A DNA stretch of 64,000 bases from Doryteuthis pealeii. Taxonomy: Eukaryota; Mollusca; Cephalopoda; Myopsida; Loliginidae. A model generated the notes under the pieces. That model had not been told where the DNA came from. It was given only the letters and a program-made list of their open reading frames with translations, and searched no databases. Location of the stretch: positions 68,360,107-68,424,106 of the forward strand of contig CM042157.1 in the NCBI GenBank assembly GCA_023376005.1, written 5' to 3'. Of this stretch, positions 20,208 through 31,459 are shown one piece after another. The translations under genes and the position numbers were made by a program. How positions within the stretch are numbered: position 1 is the stretch's first letter; each line of letters opens with the position of its first letter.

Positions 20208-20581
20208 TCTCTACATATATAAAGGGCAGTTGTGTGTATATGTATGTCCGGAGGAAACTTCGAAAATAAAACAATTAATGACAAAGTAAATATATATACA
20301 CATTCACTATCACCAGGAGTTGTCTTTTTGAGCAAAAATAATAGAGATTTGATTTATATTCGTAAAGATAATTAAAAAATAAAATTTAGATGATAACAGC
20401 AAGGATTTTTTTTCATTTAATATTTTAGATAGTAGACATTAACATTTCTTTTCAGAATAGTTGGATCAATGCAAGGTCTATTCTTTTTACGTAGGGATTT
20501 AGATGGGGCATCCCATGAGGATTCAACTCACGATTCAAAAAATCCCCCTCTACCCAGGCGACACCGGGTAGCCGCTGCTAG
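20208..20581 (+). mobile_element. Non-autonomous Helitron
   Basis: The 5' end is TCTCTACATATATAAAGGGC, preceded by A. The 3' end is CTAG (20578-20581) followed by T, preceded by the hairpin TACCC...GGGTA (20551-20570). TC start, CTRR end, a terminal hairpin 7 nt before it and insertion between A and T define Helitrons. At 374 bp it has no Rep/helicase and would need an autonomous partner. Confidence 0.8.
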
Positions 20582-20611
20582 TGAACTATAATGCTTTTTA
20601 TACGTAATCTA

Positions 20612-20760
20612 ATGATAACGTAAGTATTTAAGTTTTCATGAAATGAAATATATTAAATTATCAAGACTAACCAAATCAAATAAGAACGTATATAAAAATA
20701 TTACAATTATTTTAATCATATCTTAATTGGTTTCTATGTAAAATCATCTTGCGTACTATT
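20612..20760 (+). repeat. Repeat R fragment
   Basis: The 5' third only: AAGTATTTAAGTTTTCATG, AGACTAACCAAATCAAATAA and TTTCTATGTAAAATCAT. It ends abruptly. Confidence 0.55.
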
Positions 20761-21253
20761 CTGCATTAGTACCTAAATCTCAAATAAGATGAACAATTTA
20801 AAACAAAAATGATTTTAAAATGTATGTTATTTTGCAAAGGTAGTTTTCTTTTTTCTTACACATTCAATGGCCTCAGATGGATGCCCCATTAGGGCAGGTT
20901 GATTTGTCACTTTTTTTGGAAATTCAATACAGCTTTGATGGCGAAAGTTGCGGTTTGGTGTTATAAGAACTGACAGCAAAAATTAGATTCCTAACTTTAA
21001 AACTCATTTGAGCATTTCATTTTAAAGATCGTCAGCAAAAATATACACAAATACCCCATTTCCGCAGGATTTTGATGACAAAATGACTTCAAAATTTCAT
21101 TATTTCAATAATAAATCCAAATAAAATTGATATTTTTCATTACATACAATGAATGGAAAATATATTCAATGTTTTAAATTTGCATTTTTTATTGAAAATT
21201 GTGTTAAAAGCTCCTAAACTATATAAATTATGTAACAACAGACCTGAATTGTT
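20761..21253. other. AT-rich flank with no recognised feature
   Basis: No open coding frame or repeat that I recognise. It lies immediately downstream (minus-strand sense) of the decayed gene's stop codon. Confidence 0.4.
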
Positions 21254-23563
21254 CTATGTATTTTCCTTTCGAGGAAAATGCAGGCACAATGATTTGGTTA
21301 TAATGTGCTTGTGCCTTGCTTCCTGTCCATACACAATCTGTGAAGCTTCTGTTGTTAATTTAACAGCTCTTTCCACACCTTGTGAGTGGGCAGGTAATTT
21401 TGGAAATTTCAGTTCTGTTCCATTCAGTAGAGATTCTAAGAGTTCATTTGTGGAAAAATCTTCTAGAACTGCAGGTTCACAAATCCCTCTTTGTGAGAGG
21501 TCAATCAGAGATGACCAGTGTGTAGCTTCAAAATTGATTGAAGTAATTTTTTTCAATCTTTTCTTTGGCGGTTCACTACTTCTGAAAAAAAAAGAAAGAA
21601 AATTTATCCAAACTTGATTATATTTTTGCAATGTAATTTGAATAAAACTTATAATTATTCTTGCAAATTGACATAACTAATTAGGTATGAATAAATGTTA
21701 ACTTACCGAATGGACAAAATCTTTTTTATGGCCTCTTCCCTCACCTCCAATTCATTGGACTTCAACATTGACAACAAAATGTTTTCCGGAAGTAAAGCAA
21801 AAGCATTGTGTTGTAAATTTTTTAATGCAACATTCTGGATTTCAGCTGACTGTTGCTTTATTCTCTGGATCATATCAAAGATATACAATTGTTGGTTATA
21901 GAAATTATTGTCCCTTTTTATTTCAAACCAACTAACTGCATATACTTGTATGACAAATTGGACAATGTTGCGTAATTCATCAGAGAATTTTGGTGGATAT
22001 GCACTTCTGGTCTATAGGCACATTAACCTGATAGCTAAAGTTAGCCATCTTACTTGATTCAGAGGTCCAATCTTCCAGGAAGCAAATCTAGTGTTCACTT
22101 TACCTCGAGAAAATACCTACAGCATATTCAAGAAGTAGTCGGTGGTCACCACTTAGGTCATCCATTGCCTTTGCATGGAGATACAAATTATCCAGAGGGC
22201 CACTGATACATTCAAATTTTTACCTGGGGCAAATGATGGTAATTACTTTCACAAAGTTTCCCCAAAGGCCAGTGAAAGTTGTTGGACTTCTTGTGGTTCC
22301 ATCAATAGATTTAATACCGCTCTGAATGGAAGTTCATTTTGATGAAGCGAACAGCCAATTGTGTGCACCTTCCTTTTTATTTTTTTCTCCAGAGCTGTCA
22401 CCATCCCTGCTTTACAACCAGTGTTTGTACTGGTATTGTCTACCAGAACTGCCTTAACAGTATTTACACTGTTGTATTCTTCTAGAACAGCAGCAACATC
22501 CTCAGCTAGATGAATACCAGTTGCACCAATTTTGGGTATGACTCGGTGGGTGAGATATTTATTTGAAGTGCCAATCTCTCTTGTAAATGTTAAGTGGCGC
22601 TCTGGTCCCTTACTCTTTTAATTTTTTTTCATACCATTCTCTTCAATCTCATTGTATAGCAAAGTGTCTTTATCCACTTTGCAATCAACTCCAATGCAGA
22701 TGAGATTGTCATAATCTTGAATATGCTTCTGATAGCTAGCTACCTTTACTCTTGCTTTTTCCCTATCTATTTTAGATTAGTCTAAAATAATGTCTTTTAA
22801 CGGAATACTTGGATTAAGAAGTCCCATATCCTGTAGATCTAACAGAAAAGCATTAGCAAGACAAGCCCCAAGATTTGATGATACATCACCCCTAATAAGT
22901 TCCATAGAATATCTTGGGACTTTTAAAAGACTGTAATGACCCTTCAACATTCTCCCTGGCTCAAAACTGTCATCCACGGTTTCTTCACTGGAGGACGTCT
23001 GTTGAAAAATATCAGACGTCGAGGATGCAACACATGAAGAATCTTGTTGCTGTCTGTCTAACCTTTCTGCATCCACTGAAATTTTGTCTTTGTATTTTTT
23101 GACAGCATCCTTGTCAATAGGTCCCAGCTGGAAACTGCCTTTTGGACCTGTTTTCTCTCTCTGATCTTTTATATATTCCCTCTCTTCAATGGGAACCTGA
23201 AATTTCAAAATTTGCATGTGTTTAATAAACAATCTAGCATACATGACAAATATTAGAGAAAATATCATATCATTTACCAGAAAAAGGAATATTATCAGAG
23301 GTAAATTTAAATTTTAAAAATCGAGACATGAACTTGTTCAATTAAACAAGTTAAAAAACAATCAAGCATAGAATTAAGATTACCTTCTTGTTAGGAGGAC
23401 AAGTGCAAACTATGTGCCTTGTTTGGCAATTTTCTTTGTTGCACTTCACAGCAAAGTCATCACATCTTAAGACGGGCAGTTTACAGCAACATGAAGAAAT
23501 ATCAAATAATCTGTCCAGCTGTTCCTCCATTCTTTTCACTTTGCGTGTGGTGAGAGATTTTCG
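21254..23563 (-). pseudogene. Decayed intron-containing transposase-like gene
   Basis: On the minus strand, exon 1 (23563-23384) holds a Cys-rich start: LDRLFDISSCCCKL, CNKENCQTRHIVCTC. It splices at GTAATC to an acceptor TTTCAG (intron 23383-23197). The next exon continues in phase: VPIEEREYIKDQREKTG. Later come YDNLICIGVDCKVDKD, VKAVLVDNTSTNTGCKAG, GCSLHQNELPFRAVLN, NAFALLPENILLSMLKSNE and, after an intron 21706-21582, KLPAHSQGVERAVKLTTEAS then YGQEARHKHI. This matches a large uncharacterised, probably transposon-derived family seen in cephalopods, insects and cnidarians ('DNT..NTG', 'C.LH.NELP', 'ERAVKLVTEAS'). Two TAA stops (at IILD* and KKN*) and several frameshifts between about 22270 and 21960 make this copy nonfunctional. 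Intron boundaries are still intact. Recognition is from memory. Confidence 0.75.
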
Positions 23564-25799
23564 TTAACCTGTTTGGCCTTCTTAAACAAAATTACCCACC
23601 TTCTGCCTATATAATGTTCCCTAACAAAGCAAATTGGGTTCACTGCTTGCCAAATACTAATTATTTCCTTTGCAATCAATTTGGAATCTCAAAATTTTCT
23701 CAACTGGGGATAGGTATTTTTTAAGAAAATAACTAAACTGGATAACTTTCGTAAAGTTGGCTAGGCTAGATCTTATCAAAAGACAAGGTGCTCCAGAAAA
23801 TTTTTGCGGAACTGCTACTTGCGGGTTAAAACTGATCAAGTCTTTTTTTCAGACACATTTTTATCTGAAAATAAAAAAAGAAATAAAGAAAAATTATAAA
23901 TCAAACTGTTTTGGGCTATCTTTCCAATTTCATATAAAAAAGCCTGACAATTATGGTAAGAGTTGTGTTTTTTGTGTTAGGATTAAGCTGGGGCTAAAAT
24001 TTTGACATGAAAAGACAGACACCCCTCCCCCAAATAGCCACTAATTATGGTAAATTCCAAAATCAAATTGATTTTAAAATAATCCAAAAATTATAAGAAA
24101 TCTTTTTTCATCATGAGAGGTGTGTAAAACACACTACTAGAGTATATCCAATTTGTAGAAAACCAGTGTTTTTACAAAAACAACCCTCCCGTTTCAAAAT
24201 AAATTTACAAAAAAAATCAGAGAATTAACCGATTTTAATGAAATTTTCAGTGTTGATTTATCAATAAATTAATTTTATAATGCATTAGTATTTGGTAATT
24301 CTTTTTCAATCAAGTGATAAATTTGTTTTGTAAACACGGATTTTACAACAGCAAATTGACTTAAAAATGTTTTAAATGTATTAAAAATAAATACATGCAT
24401 AATATTATTTTACTTTTTCTTTTTTTTTTTTTTTTTACTGATGATGATACTAATTTTCAATTTAGACAAAAATTGACCTTAAATAATCGATTTAATTAAT
24501 TTTAATTCCTTTTTAAAATTAAGGCAGACGAAAAAAGTTGGGTTATTATCTTAAAACATACACACTCCCTTAGGTAGCTTAAAGGTTTCGTGTATAAAAT
24601 AGTATCAGCTACACTTTTCACTATAAAAACTGGAACATAACCGTATTTTAATAATTCAAAGAGAAAAATTAATTTGAAACAAAATAAATAGAAAAAAAGA
24701 ACCGGTTACTACCAAAAGACAACTTCATCGCAGAAAGACAAACTCGCGTTTTTTTGTTGTTGTTTGTTTGAATTAAAGTCACTTAAAATACAAACTTTGA
24801 TGTAGATTAAACAACCTTTTCTTTCCTTTCTTTTCAAAATAATCAAGTATCTTGCATGAAAAATAAAAAATACTAATTATTTTACAATTTAAAACAAACA
24901 GTAGACGAATAACAGCATCTACGAAAGTCCGAGAACAGTAAAAAACAAACTATATTTATTTATTTTGACTAAAACGAAAAAAAAAAATCTTAGTTTATGG
25001 CGTTTTATTAAATTAAATTATCTTTTTTCCTATTTGAAAAAATAACAAATCCTGAATGTTAGAGAGAAAAAAAAAGCGATTTTTTTTCAGTTTAATCTCA
25101 AACCAAAACAAATCTAAACCTGGTTTTTGGTTAGTAAACCAAAACAAACAGTTTAATCTCCATTCGTCTCTACAAGTAAATATTTTTATTATTTATAATG
25201 CTTATTTTTTAATATAAATTATTGATATCAAGAAAAGTTTCAATTGAAAAGATAAATTTTAAATGATATTTAAACATTTATTTCCTCCACAGTACATAAT
25301 CTTTCGACTCGGTAGAATTCTCCCTACATCACGCACGGAAGCCAAATTAATTCGTTTCCTCAAAAATTGGTAATGATTTGGAAAAAAATATTCTTGTGTC
25401 GCTTATTTATCATGTTAACCCCAAATTCACTATCTAGAGCTTCTCCCAGTTCCAAATCGACCTTCCCTAAGCCCCAACTTGTACCTTATATCAATACTAC
25501 CTTTAAGTACATTTTTTTCTGTGGTCAGCTGTTCATTTTAAATTGACGTTGTTAGCCAAAACTATTGTATGATAGACGATTTATCAATTTTAAGAACAGC
25601 GTTTCACGCCGACAACGTTAAAATGATTTTTTCACTTTCGGAGAAAGAAAGGAAGAATTAGCTTGGGAAAAAAAAAGGTTAGTTTGATTTATTCAATATT
25701 TCGATAAATATAATTATTCACTACTTAATTATCCTTATTTTCTTTCTATATAAAAAAAAATCAATATAAAATACTTCATAACGTTGCATTATTATTAAG
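23564..25799. other. AT-rich intergenic stretch
   Basis: No convincing coding sequence. About 24180-24310 is a half copy of element Z (CCGATTTTAATGAAATTTTC, ATAATGCATTAGTATTTG). The rest is homopolymer-rich. Confidence 0.4.
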
Positions 25800-25925
25800 G
25801 GCGTTTAGGCTTAGTCAGTAATGCATTCGCCAAGAAATCACAAGGTTCCAGGTTCGATACTGACACTCACGAATTCAGCGCATGAAATAGCGCAGCCTTC
25901 GCATCTGTGTGGTAAAATGGGGAGT
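25800..25925 (+). mobile_element. tRNA-derived SINE S1, degenerate head
   Basis: TTAGGCTTAGTCAGTAATGC and AAGGTTCCAGGTTCGATACT correspond to the A- and B-box parts of S1. The 3' body is replaced by element T. Confidence 0.6.
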
Positions 25926-25933
25926 GACAGAGT

Positions 25934-26935
25934 AGACTGTGAATTTAGGGCATAAATTTTACCATAGTCTACTGGACAGATGTTAATGTTAATATTAAAT
26001 AAGTCCATTGTAAATATATTTTCATTTCTGAACTTGCTTTAATAAAAATGAAACTGTAGGAAAACAACTTAATACGTTAATTCATTTAGAAGTTTAAAAA
26101 CATCAAACGACAGTATTAATTGATGTTGTATAAATTAAATTTGATGCTTCGTGATTTCAGTTATACACTTTTTGACTCAGCGTTTGTTGTATTATATGTA
26201 TTGGACTATTGTTCTCAACTTCATTGCTATAAGTACAACGTTTCGGCCGATGTGCCTCCGCCTTCTTCAATTTTATTGTCGAACCCGGAACCTCTCTTCG
26301 AACTCGGAACCTTTTCCTTCGAACTCGGAACCTTCTTTTTTCGTAATCGGGAGACAATCACGAAAACTTTGAACCTAACCCTTTATTCAATTCACTGTTA
26401 TCATTCTGCTAACAATGACTGGGTACAGTGTTAAGACTTGTGTTAGTATTCATATGTTATTATCACCCATAACTAGGATGAACCTGCACTTAGAGATAAC
26501 TGTCTCTTTAGAACTGTATTAATCCATCGTCTTATCCACTACGCCATTTGTCCAATTGGTGACAGTAACATAGAATAATAATTAACACAGCTTAACACTT
26601 GTACCCAACTATGGTTAGAAGAATAGAGACAGTATACCCCCGTGGATTGAATAAAGGGTTTAATTCAAAGTTCCGTGATGGCTCCCGATTACGACAAGAA
26701 GTTCCAGAGTTCGAAAGAGTTCCCGAGTCCGACAAGAAATATCTGAAGAAGGCCAGAGGGCACACGCACCAACACATTTTCAGATAACAATAAAGATGAA
26801 GTACAATAGTCCGAATAATACAAATTATCAACGCCCAACTAAAAACAATCAGAGAAATAGTATCTACTCACGTTGTCATTTTAAGGGAATTGAGATCATA
26901 AACTTATCAAGTCCATTACTGAAATAAACTGAAAT
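25934..26935. mobile_element. Long-TIR element T, split by inverted Penelope termini
   Basis: The end reads GTAGACTGTGAATTTAGGGC, then ACCATAGTCTACTGGACAGA. The arm continues through AACTTAATACGTTAATTCAT and TTCAGTTATACACTTTTTGA. The interior GGGAATTGAGATCATAAACT resumes at about 26882 after the inserted Penelope pair. The right arm is missing. Other copies: 34797-35422 (both arms), 42718-43268 (both arms) and 33826-33890 (end only). Confidence 0.6.
26186..26860. mobile_element. Head-to-head pair of Penelope-like termini
   Basis: 26190-26400 is a minus-oriented terminus and 26610-26835 is a plus-oriented one. Shared parts include GGCCGAAACGTTGTAC, CGGAACC/GGTTCCG repeats, CTTTATTCAATTCACTG and its counterpart, and GACAATAGTCC-type ends. 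Together they form a large imperfect palindrome inside element T. The arms have diverged by indels. Confidence 0.6.
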
Positions 26936-26939
26936 GGAT

Positions 26940-27215
26940 GCGTTGGCCATAATGTTAGAGTCGTAGGAAATAGGAATCGTCGACCCGAGTTTCAAATCCT
27001 AGACGAAACTTTGCATTTCACATGGCGCTATACCCTTGGGGAAGGTATGAATCCTACTTTCCCTCCAGCTATGGATGAATAGAGTAGCAGACTGGGCTCT
27101 TTAACCTTGGTTAGCCAACCTGTCTAGGAGAAGGAAAATTCTGAATTCAAAGCTGTTAAACTCCGCTTAAGAAATTGACCTTGTGTCACTACACTGCTCG
27201 TGCGGAGGGGTTGGT
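26940..27215 (+). mobile_element. tRNA-like SINE, family S2
   Basis: It carries ATGTTAGAGTCGTAGGAAAT, GTCGACCCGAGTTTCAAATC, CCCTCCAGCTATGG and CTGTTAAACTCCGCTTAAGA, and ends GGGGTTGGTAAAATATATAT. It closely parallels 15152-15431. Confidence 0.7.
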
Positions 27216-27299
27216 AAAATATATATACTGAAATAAACTGAAAAATTACTATATCAATCGCAAGACTGGTCAATAAAAAAGTTACTAAGCTTAATATGC

Positions 27300-27452
27300 C
27301 ACAAGGCGCACACTAGTGGAGCACCCAGTGAATGACGCAGTCAACCATTAGTGAATTGGTCGACGACACTCGCTTGATAAGCATTGTGTAATGTAGGCAC
27401 ATTTTTGATTCTATCAGTCTATAGTTCAGGTTCAAGTCCTGTGCGCCAACAT
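27300..27452 (+). other. Possible tRNA-like or SINE fragment
   Basis: It ends with a B-box-like GGTTCAAGTCCTGTGCGCCA, which resembles a tRNA T-arm and acceptor end. I cannot fold a full cloverleaf, so it is probably a SINE head or tRNA pseudogene. Confidence 0.3.
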
Positions 27453-27849
27453 TTTTTAATTTAACTAAAATTTGTGGAAACTTTTTTTTCACAATTGCTA
27501 GTTTTTGAGTTTCTATCGAGCCCACATGTCTTCAAAAAGACATGGTAGGTGTATAATGAGTAGGTAGACAAGTGTTTTACGAATTGTTACTGCAATCTAA
27601 ACCCCTTGACATCAAATATATCCGACCTGTCCTTATGTTTAATAGTCGGATCATCGCGACTAAACCGGTAACCCCACATATTTTTTTCTGGTGGGAGGTA
27701 GCTAGACACCCTGCAGAACGAAAAACAAGACCTGTGAAACTCTCTTCTTTCATGCTAAATTTTCTAATTTAACAATTAGTTAAAACTGTCAGTAAAGAAT
27801 AAATTACAATTATTTCTTCTTTTTAATGGATTCTTTTTAAGATTTATCC
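27453..27849. other. No recognised feature
   Basis: AT-rich sequence with no coding frame that I can support. Confidence 0.35.
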
Positions 27850-28470
27850 CCGAGATTTTTGCTCATATTCATTAAGAATAAAATTAAACAATTATAAATT
27901 AATAATACTAAGCACATATTTATTGAAATAAAATATTTGATATCAATAAGCAAATTAGCATTCCCGTTCACTCTGTAAACCGCTATTTTGCGGTATACAT
28001 AAATACAATTGCAAGACATTAGCATGTAGACCCGCCCAACGGGTGGGGTCCAGTGGCTTCGGCCCTGGACTTTTACAATTAATTGCGTCATCCCAGGGGG
28101 TTATCCCCCAGCAATACCCCCCTTAACTTAAAGGGCAGGGCTGGGTTTATTGCCCAGCGCCTGAGGCGCCCACTGAGGGGAATGCCGACGGGATCGACGC
28201 AATTTTTCCACCTACCACCCGTGAGCGTCGGCTTGTGAGTGGCTCATATAAAAATGTCCTTGTGTCACGCCCTCATAAGGGGATGAGAGGCAAATATCTG
28301 TAGATACGGTCAACAGTATTAAAAATGTAAAACAATCTTTATTGATAATTGAGATTTAAATAAAATAAAATCATGGAATGACGTAAATAACTAAGGAATT
28401 GTAGCTTGAGTAGGGATATAGTTTCGGTTACAGACAGATACACACACAATCTCCATTATAATAAGATATC
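27850..28470 (+). repeat. Repeat R copy with nested repeat G
   Basis: Only the ends of R are clear. The 3' end has ACGTAAATAACTAAGGAATT, TAGTTTCGGTTACAGACAGA and CTCCATTATAATAAGAT. Repeat G interrupts it. Confidence 0.55.
28029..28292 (+). mobile_element. GC-rich repeat G, second copy
   Basis: Matches 16013-16287 along its length (GTCCAGTGGCTTCGG, TCATCCCAGGGGG, GCCTGAGGCGCCCACTG, GCCGACGGGATCGACGC, GTCCTTGTGTCACGCCC). Both copies sit inside repeat R. No target duplication was recognised here. Confidence 0.6.
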
Positions 28471-28858
28471 TTTTCCCCTTCCTCTCTTCCCACCTCCAAT
28501 TTAGCGACAGTTACATTTAGTTTTTATTCCCTGTTTGATATCATTTATTTTAATGACAGGGGGTTAATTTGAAGAATGAATAACAGATGAGAATACCTGA
28601 GATTTACGACAATGATCAGCGTATAACCGCAGCTTGAATGTGCACAGGCGTGTAGAGCATCCCCCACCCCTCCAATCTGAATGAAATGAACTGAACAAAG
28701 TCGTCGTAAGAATGGACAATCAAATTTGAGGAATGACGTAAAGGTAAGAACAATCGTCCAGTTCGATCAGTGGAACCAATAAGGTGTTCAAAAATAGTAT
28801 GACTATGGCCTATTATCATTTATTTAATTTTATATTATATATAATATATATATATATA
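28471..28858. other. No recognised feature; ends in (TA)n
   Basis: Mixed-composition non-coding DNA followed by a (TA)n tract at about 28834-28861. Minus-strand open frames here have no recognisable product. Confidence 0.35.
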
Positions 28859-28861
28859 TAT

Positions 28862-29147
28862 GCTCCCAACTCCCATGGCAGATCACTGTGAGGGAAACGG
28901 TGAAATTTTAATTATTGTCCCATTAATTAGAATATTCACCGTATAGCGAAAGCCGTTACTTGCCTGTCGCTGTTACAACCTTGAGTTCTCTGGTGTCACC
29001 CCAGACTGACAGCCGCTGATAGCCACAAGCGTAAGGAACTTGCAGACGAAAATTCTGTCGGGTTCGATCCGGCTAGAGGTAGCTGTTAAAAAGTCGAGCC
29101 GACTGATGAGAAGTAAACTTCGAAAGACATATCTGGTATGACTGATA
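28862..29147 (+). mobile_element. SINE-like repeat ending in a hammerhead-like motif
   Basis: It contains a B-box-like GGGTTCGATCCGGC (29059-29072) and, near its end, CTGATGA, a GAAG/CTTC stem and GAAA (about 29104-29126), followed by (TA)n. The core letters are those of a hammerhead ribozyme, but two extra bases lie between the putative stem I and CTGATGA, and the cleavage triplet would be suboptimal. The element class is uncertain. Confidence 0.4.
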
Positions 29148-29180
29148 TATAATATATATAATATATATATAAAAAGTAAT

Positions 29181-29221
29181 CTGCAGACGCGCGTTTCGGG
29201 GTTTCACCCTCATCAGTGCAG
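29181..29221 (-). ncRNA. Hammerhead ribozyme, minimal type I with short stem III
   Basis: All parts are visible on the minus strand. Stem I: CTGCA (29221-29217) pairs with TGCAG (29185-29181). Core CTGATGA occupies 29216-29210. Stem II is GGG/CCC with loop TGAAAC. Core GAAA occupies 29197-29194. Stem III is AC/GU closed by GCGC. The cleavage triplet GUC is 29188-29186, with self-cleavage predicted between 29186 and 29185. Beyond stem I, AAGT and ACTT can pair after an asymmetric internal loop, which would allow the usual loop I-loop II contact. Short-stem-III hammerheads are known in Penelope-like elements and retrozymes, so this is probably a retroelement terminus. All 13 conserved core positions match the consensus. 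Confidence 0.85.
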
Positions 29222-29660
29222 CTAGACTTATTTTTAAGCACTACCTCTTGGATCGAGACCCGAACGAACTTTCGCTCGCCAAGTCTCTTACCGATGGTCC
29301 ACACAGCTGCCTAGAATAGAAGCAGCGAATAATCGCTATATTTCCTAAACCGAAATAAACTCACCAGAAGGTCTCTAACTTGTAAACAAGTGGACTAGCA
29401 TTTCGCCGAACGCGTGAATTTTCGCAATTAGTCCCTTCTACACAGAGTGCTCAACCTGAAAATTGGAAGCGTATATATTGATTGATGATTGATTGATTGA
29501 ATTAAAAGATATATTATATCAAAAAGGGATGGATATAAATCCGACAGTGTAAATGTATAAAAACTGTGAACAAACATGAATTAACTCAAAAATTGATGTT
29601 TGAATAAAAACCGAAACGCTATAGCGTCGCTTAAAAACGTACATTTTCAAACTTATTCAT

Positions 29661-29883
29661 GAACTCAGTTGGTAGAGCGTCCGGATAGGAATCACAAGTT
29701 CCTGGTTCGATACTGCCTCGCCAACTCAGCGTATGAGTAGCACAGGTATACATGTGTAAAGTGAGGAGCTGATGGTAGTGTGGCGCTCCACCTTACATGC
29801 TAAAATAATCTTGTCTAGCGCTAGTGAAAAGGGATAGACACACTCGCTGTATGGTCATACCGACATTAAGCCACCCCGACGAC
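29661..29883 (+). mobile_element. tRNA-derived SINE S1
   Basis: AACTCAGTTGGTAGAGCGTC and the B box TTCCTGGTTCGATACTG are present, then GAAAAGGGATAGACACACTC and AAGCCACCCCGACGACG. Several single-base losses. A (TA)n-(TG)n microsatellite follows (29885-29945). Confidence 0.8.
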
Positions 29884-30063
29884 GATATATATATATATAT
29901 ATAATATATATATATAATATAATATATGTGTGTGTGTGTGTGGTGTGTGCTTTACTAAACCAAAATGCACTCGTAACGAGATTTTTGCTAGCGCAATAAA
30001 AATGCTCTTAGAGAACAAGCAATTTCTAATTTAATTTGCAACTCAGACCGAAAAGTAATTTGT

Positions 30064-30311
30064 GTAGAAATCACCTTAAATGATTTGCCTTTATCTTCTC
30101 TACTCACTTCAACATTATCCACTCCTTCCTGTTTATACAAGTGTGTCAAAAAAGTGGTTGTCTCCCTGGCGACGTGCCTCTTTTCAAACCAACCAATCAC
30201 AGGCCCGCAAATTGTAGCGGGATCAACTGAAGATCGAAAATTCCTCTTTTGCAACTGCGTCTCTTGATGCGACATAAATTTCGACGCTCCCCATATCAGC
30301 AGAGATAGCAT
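30064..30311 (-). CDS. Possible exon of an unknown protein
   Basis: The minus-strand frame begins MLSLLIWGASKFMSHQ (a hydrophobic start) and continues NFRSSVDPATICGPVIGWFE, HVARETTTFLTHLYKQEG and VDNVEVSREDKGKSFK. A possible donor AAG|GTGATT follows at about 30081. Without splicing, the frame runs on to a stop at 29988. Amino-acid composition and balanced charge look protein-like, and the region is not a repeat seen elsewhere in the window. I do not recognise the family. It could be a single exon or a chance frame. Confidence 0.35.
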
Positions 30312-30599
30312 AATAGGAAAAAGGACAGTTGTAAGTGTGATAACTTACTATAAACTTTACAAGAACTCAGTTAAGTGAATTGTATTCATTAATATTATAT
30401 AACTGACATTTCCCGCAGACAATACTATCGTTTGCAACGGTTATTACAATGTATGTTGTTGTTTGTGTAAATGTATGAATACGGTTTATTTGAAATTCCA
30501 TTGTTTTCAAGTGTTTCCTGTTCTTCATCCCTCCATCTACTAAAACATGCCTAGTGTCCATTTTTTATTACATTTTTATCTGAACAGACCAATTTTAAA

Positions 30600-30970
30600 A
30601 TGGCAGTCTCTTGAGCAGTGACTGCAAACAACAATGATGCTTTCTGAGTTGCTGTTCTCTCTCCTTCCTTTTGTTCTTTTTCTCCTGCTTATTCCTCTCT
30701 TTCACTCGTCTTCTCTTGTTGACAAACGTCCGCAATACACCTCTTCTGCACAAGCCCCCCATTTTGGTTTTTTGATTGTGCATTCGTTCAGGTTTCTCCA
30801 TACACTCTTCTAAAGCGCAGCGTCGCTCTGTCCCATACTGGTCGGTGCCCTCTGCTAATTTCGCCTACAGTAGGTCTTTGGATGCGGCCCTTTGTCCATC
30901 CTCCTATGTGGCCAAGCCAACGCAGGCGTTCTCTCGCAGATGATGGCGGCATGCCATTCATGTTTTCCAT
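30600..30970 (-). mobile_element. LINE C-terminal fragment
   Basis: The minus-strand translation has ARERLRWLGHIGG followed by KGRIQRPTVGEISRGHRPV and RATLRFRRVYGET. This matches the 'LRWxGHVxRMxxxRIPKxLLYGELxxGxRxxGRPxLRFKD' segment of LINE polyproteins. A Lys/Arg-rich tail follows in a shifted frame. Decayed. Confidence 0.65.
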
Positions 30971-31459
30971 GTTTCTTGTTTCTAACTCCTGTCTATTAAT
31001 ATTCGTGGTGTAAATCGCACATTATAATATAAACTTAAATAATTGCGCGCAAGGGGTGGGAACGCGTATATTTTTGTTAGTTATTTTAATTTTCTCTTTG
31101 TTTTTTTTGGGGTGTGTGGTGCTAATTGTCTTATTTGTTGACAGCGAGGTGTATCAGGGTTACAAGAACGTAATGTGCTTCTAGCCTTAAAAAAAACGAA
31201 CCTGGTTATTATTGTGCTATTCATAGGTTTACTTTTAACTCCCATCTTATTTGGTGGTCGCGCTGAAAAGGAAGGAATTCAAGGAACGAAATAGGAAGAG
31301 TCAAAGACAAAAGGTGGTTTTATAATTTAGGCTTTATTCACCAGTCATAGCCATCATGTGGCAAGGAAATATCTCCCTGACCAGTAGTAGTGACTAGACA
31401 GTTAAAGCCACAACCCGAATGGCCGATAGATTCTCTTGGAGATCGGAAGTAGGTTCTTT
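30971..31459. other. Non-coding stretch upstream of the AT-hook gene
   Basis: No repeat family or coding frame recognised. It has less homopolymer content than its surroundings. Confidence 0.35.

Noticed and set aside
29583..29625. CCGAAAC followed by a perfect ACGC/GCGT stem and GTC
   Set aside because: Stem III and the cleavage triplet look right, but the upstream CTGATGA is degraded (TTGATGT) and stem I does not pair.
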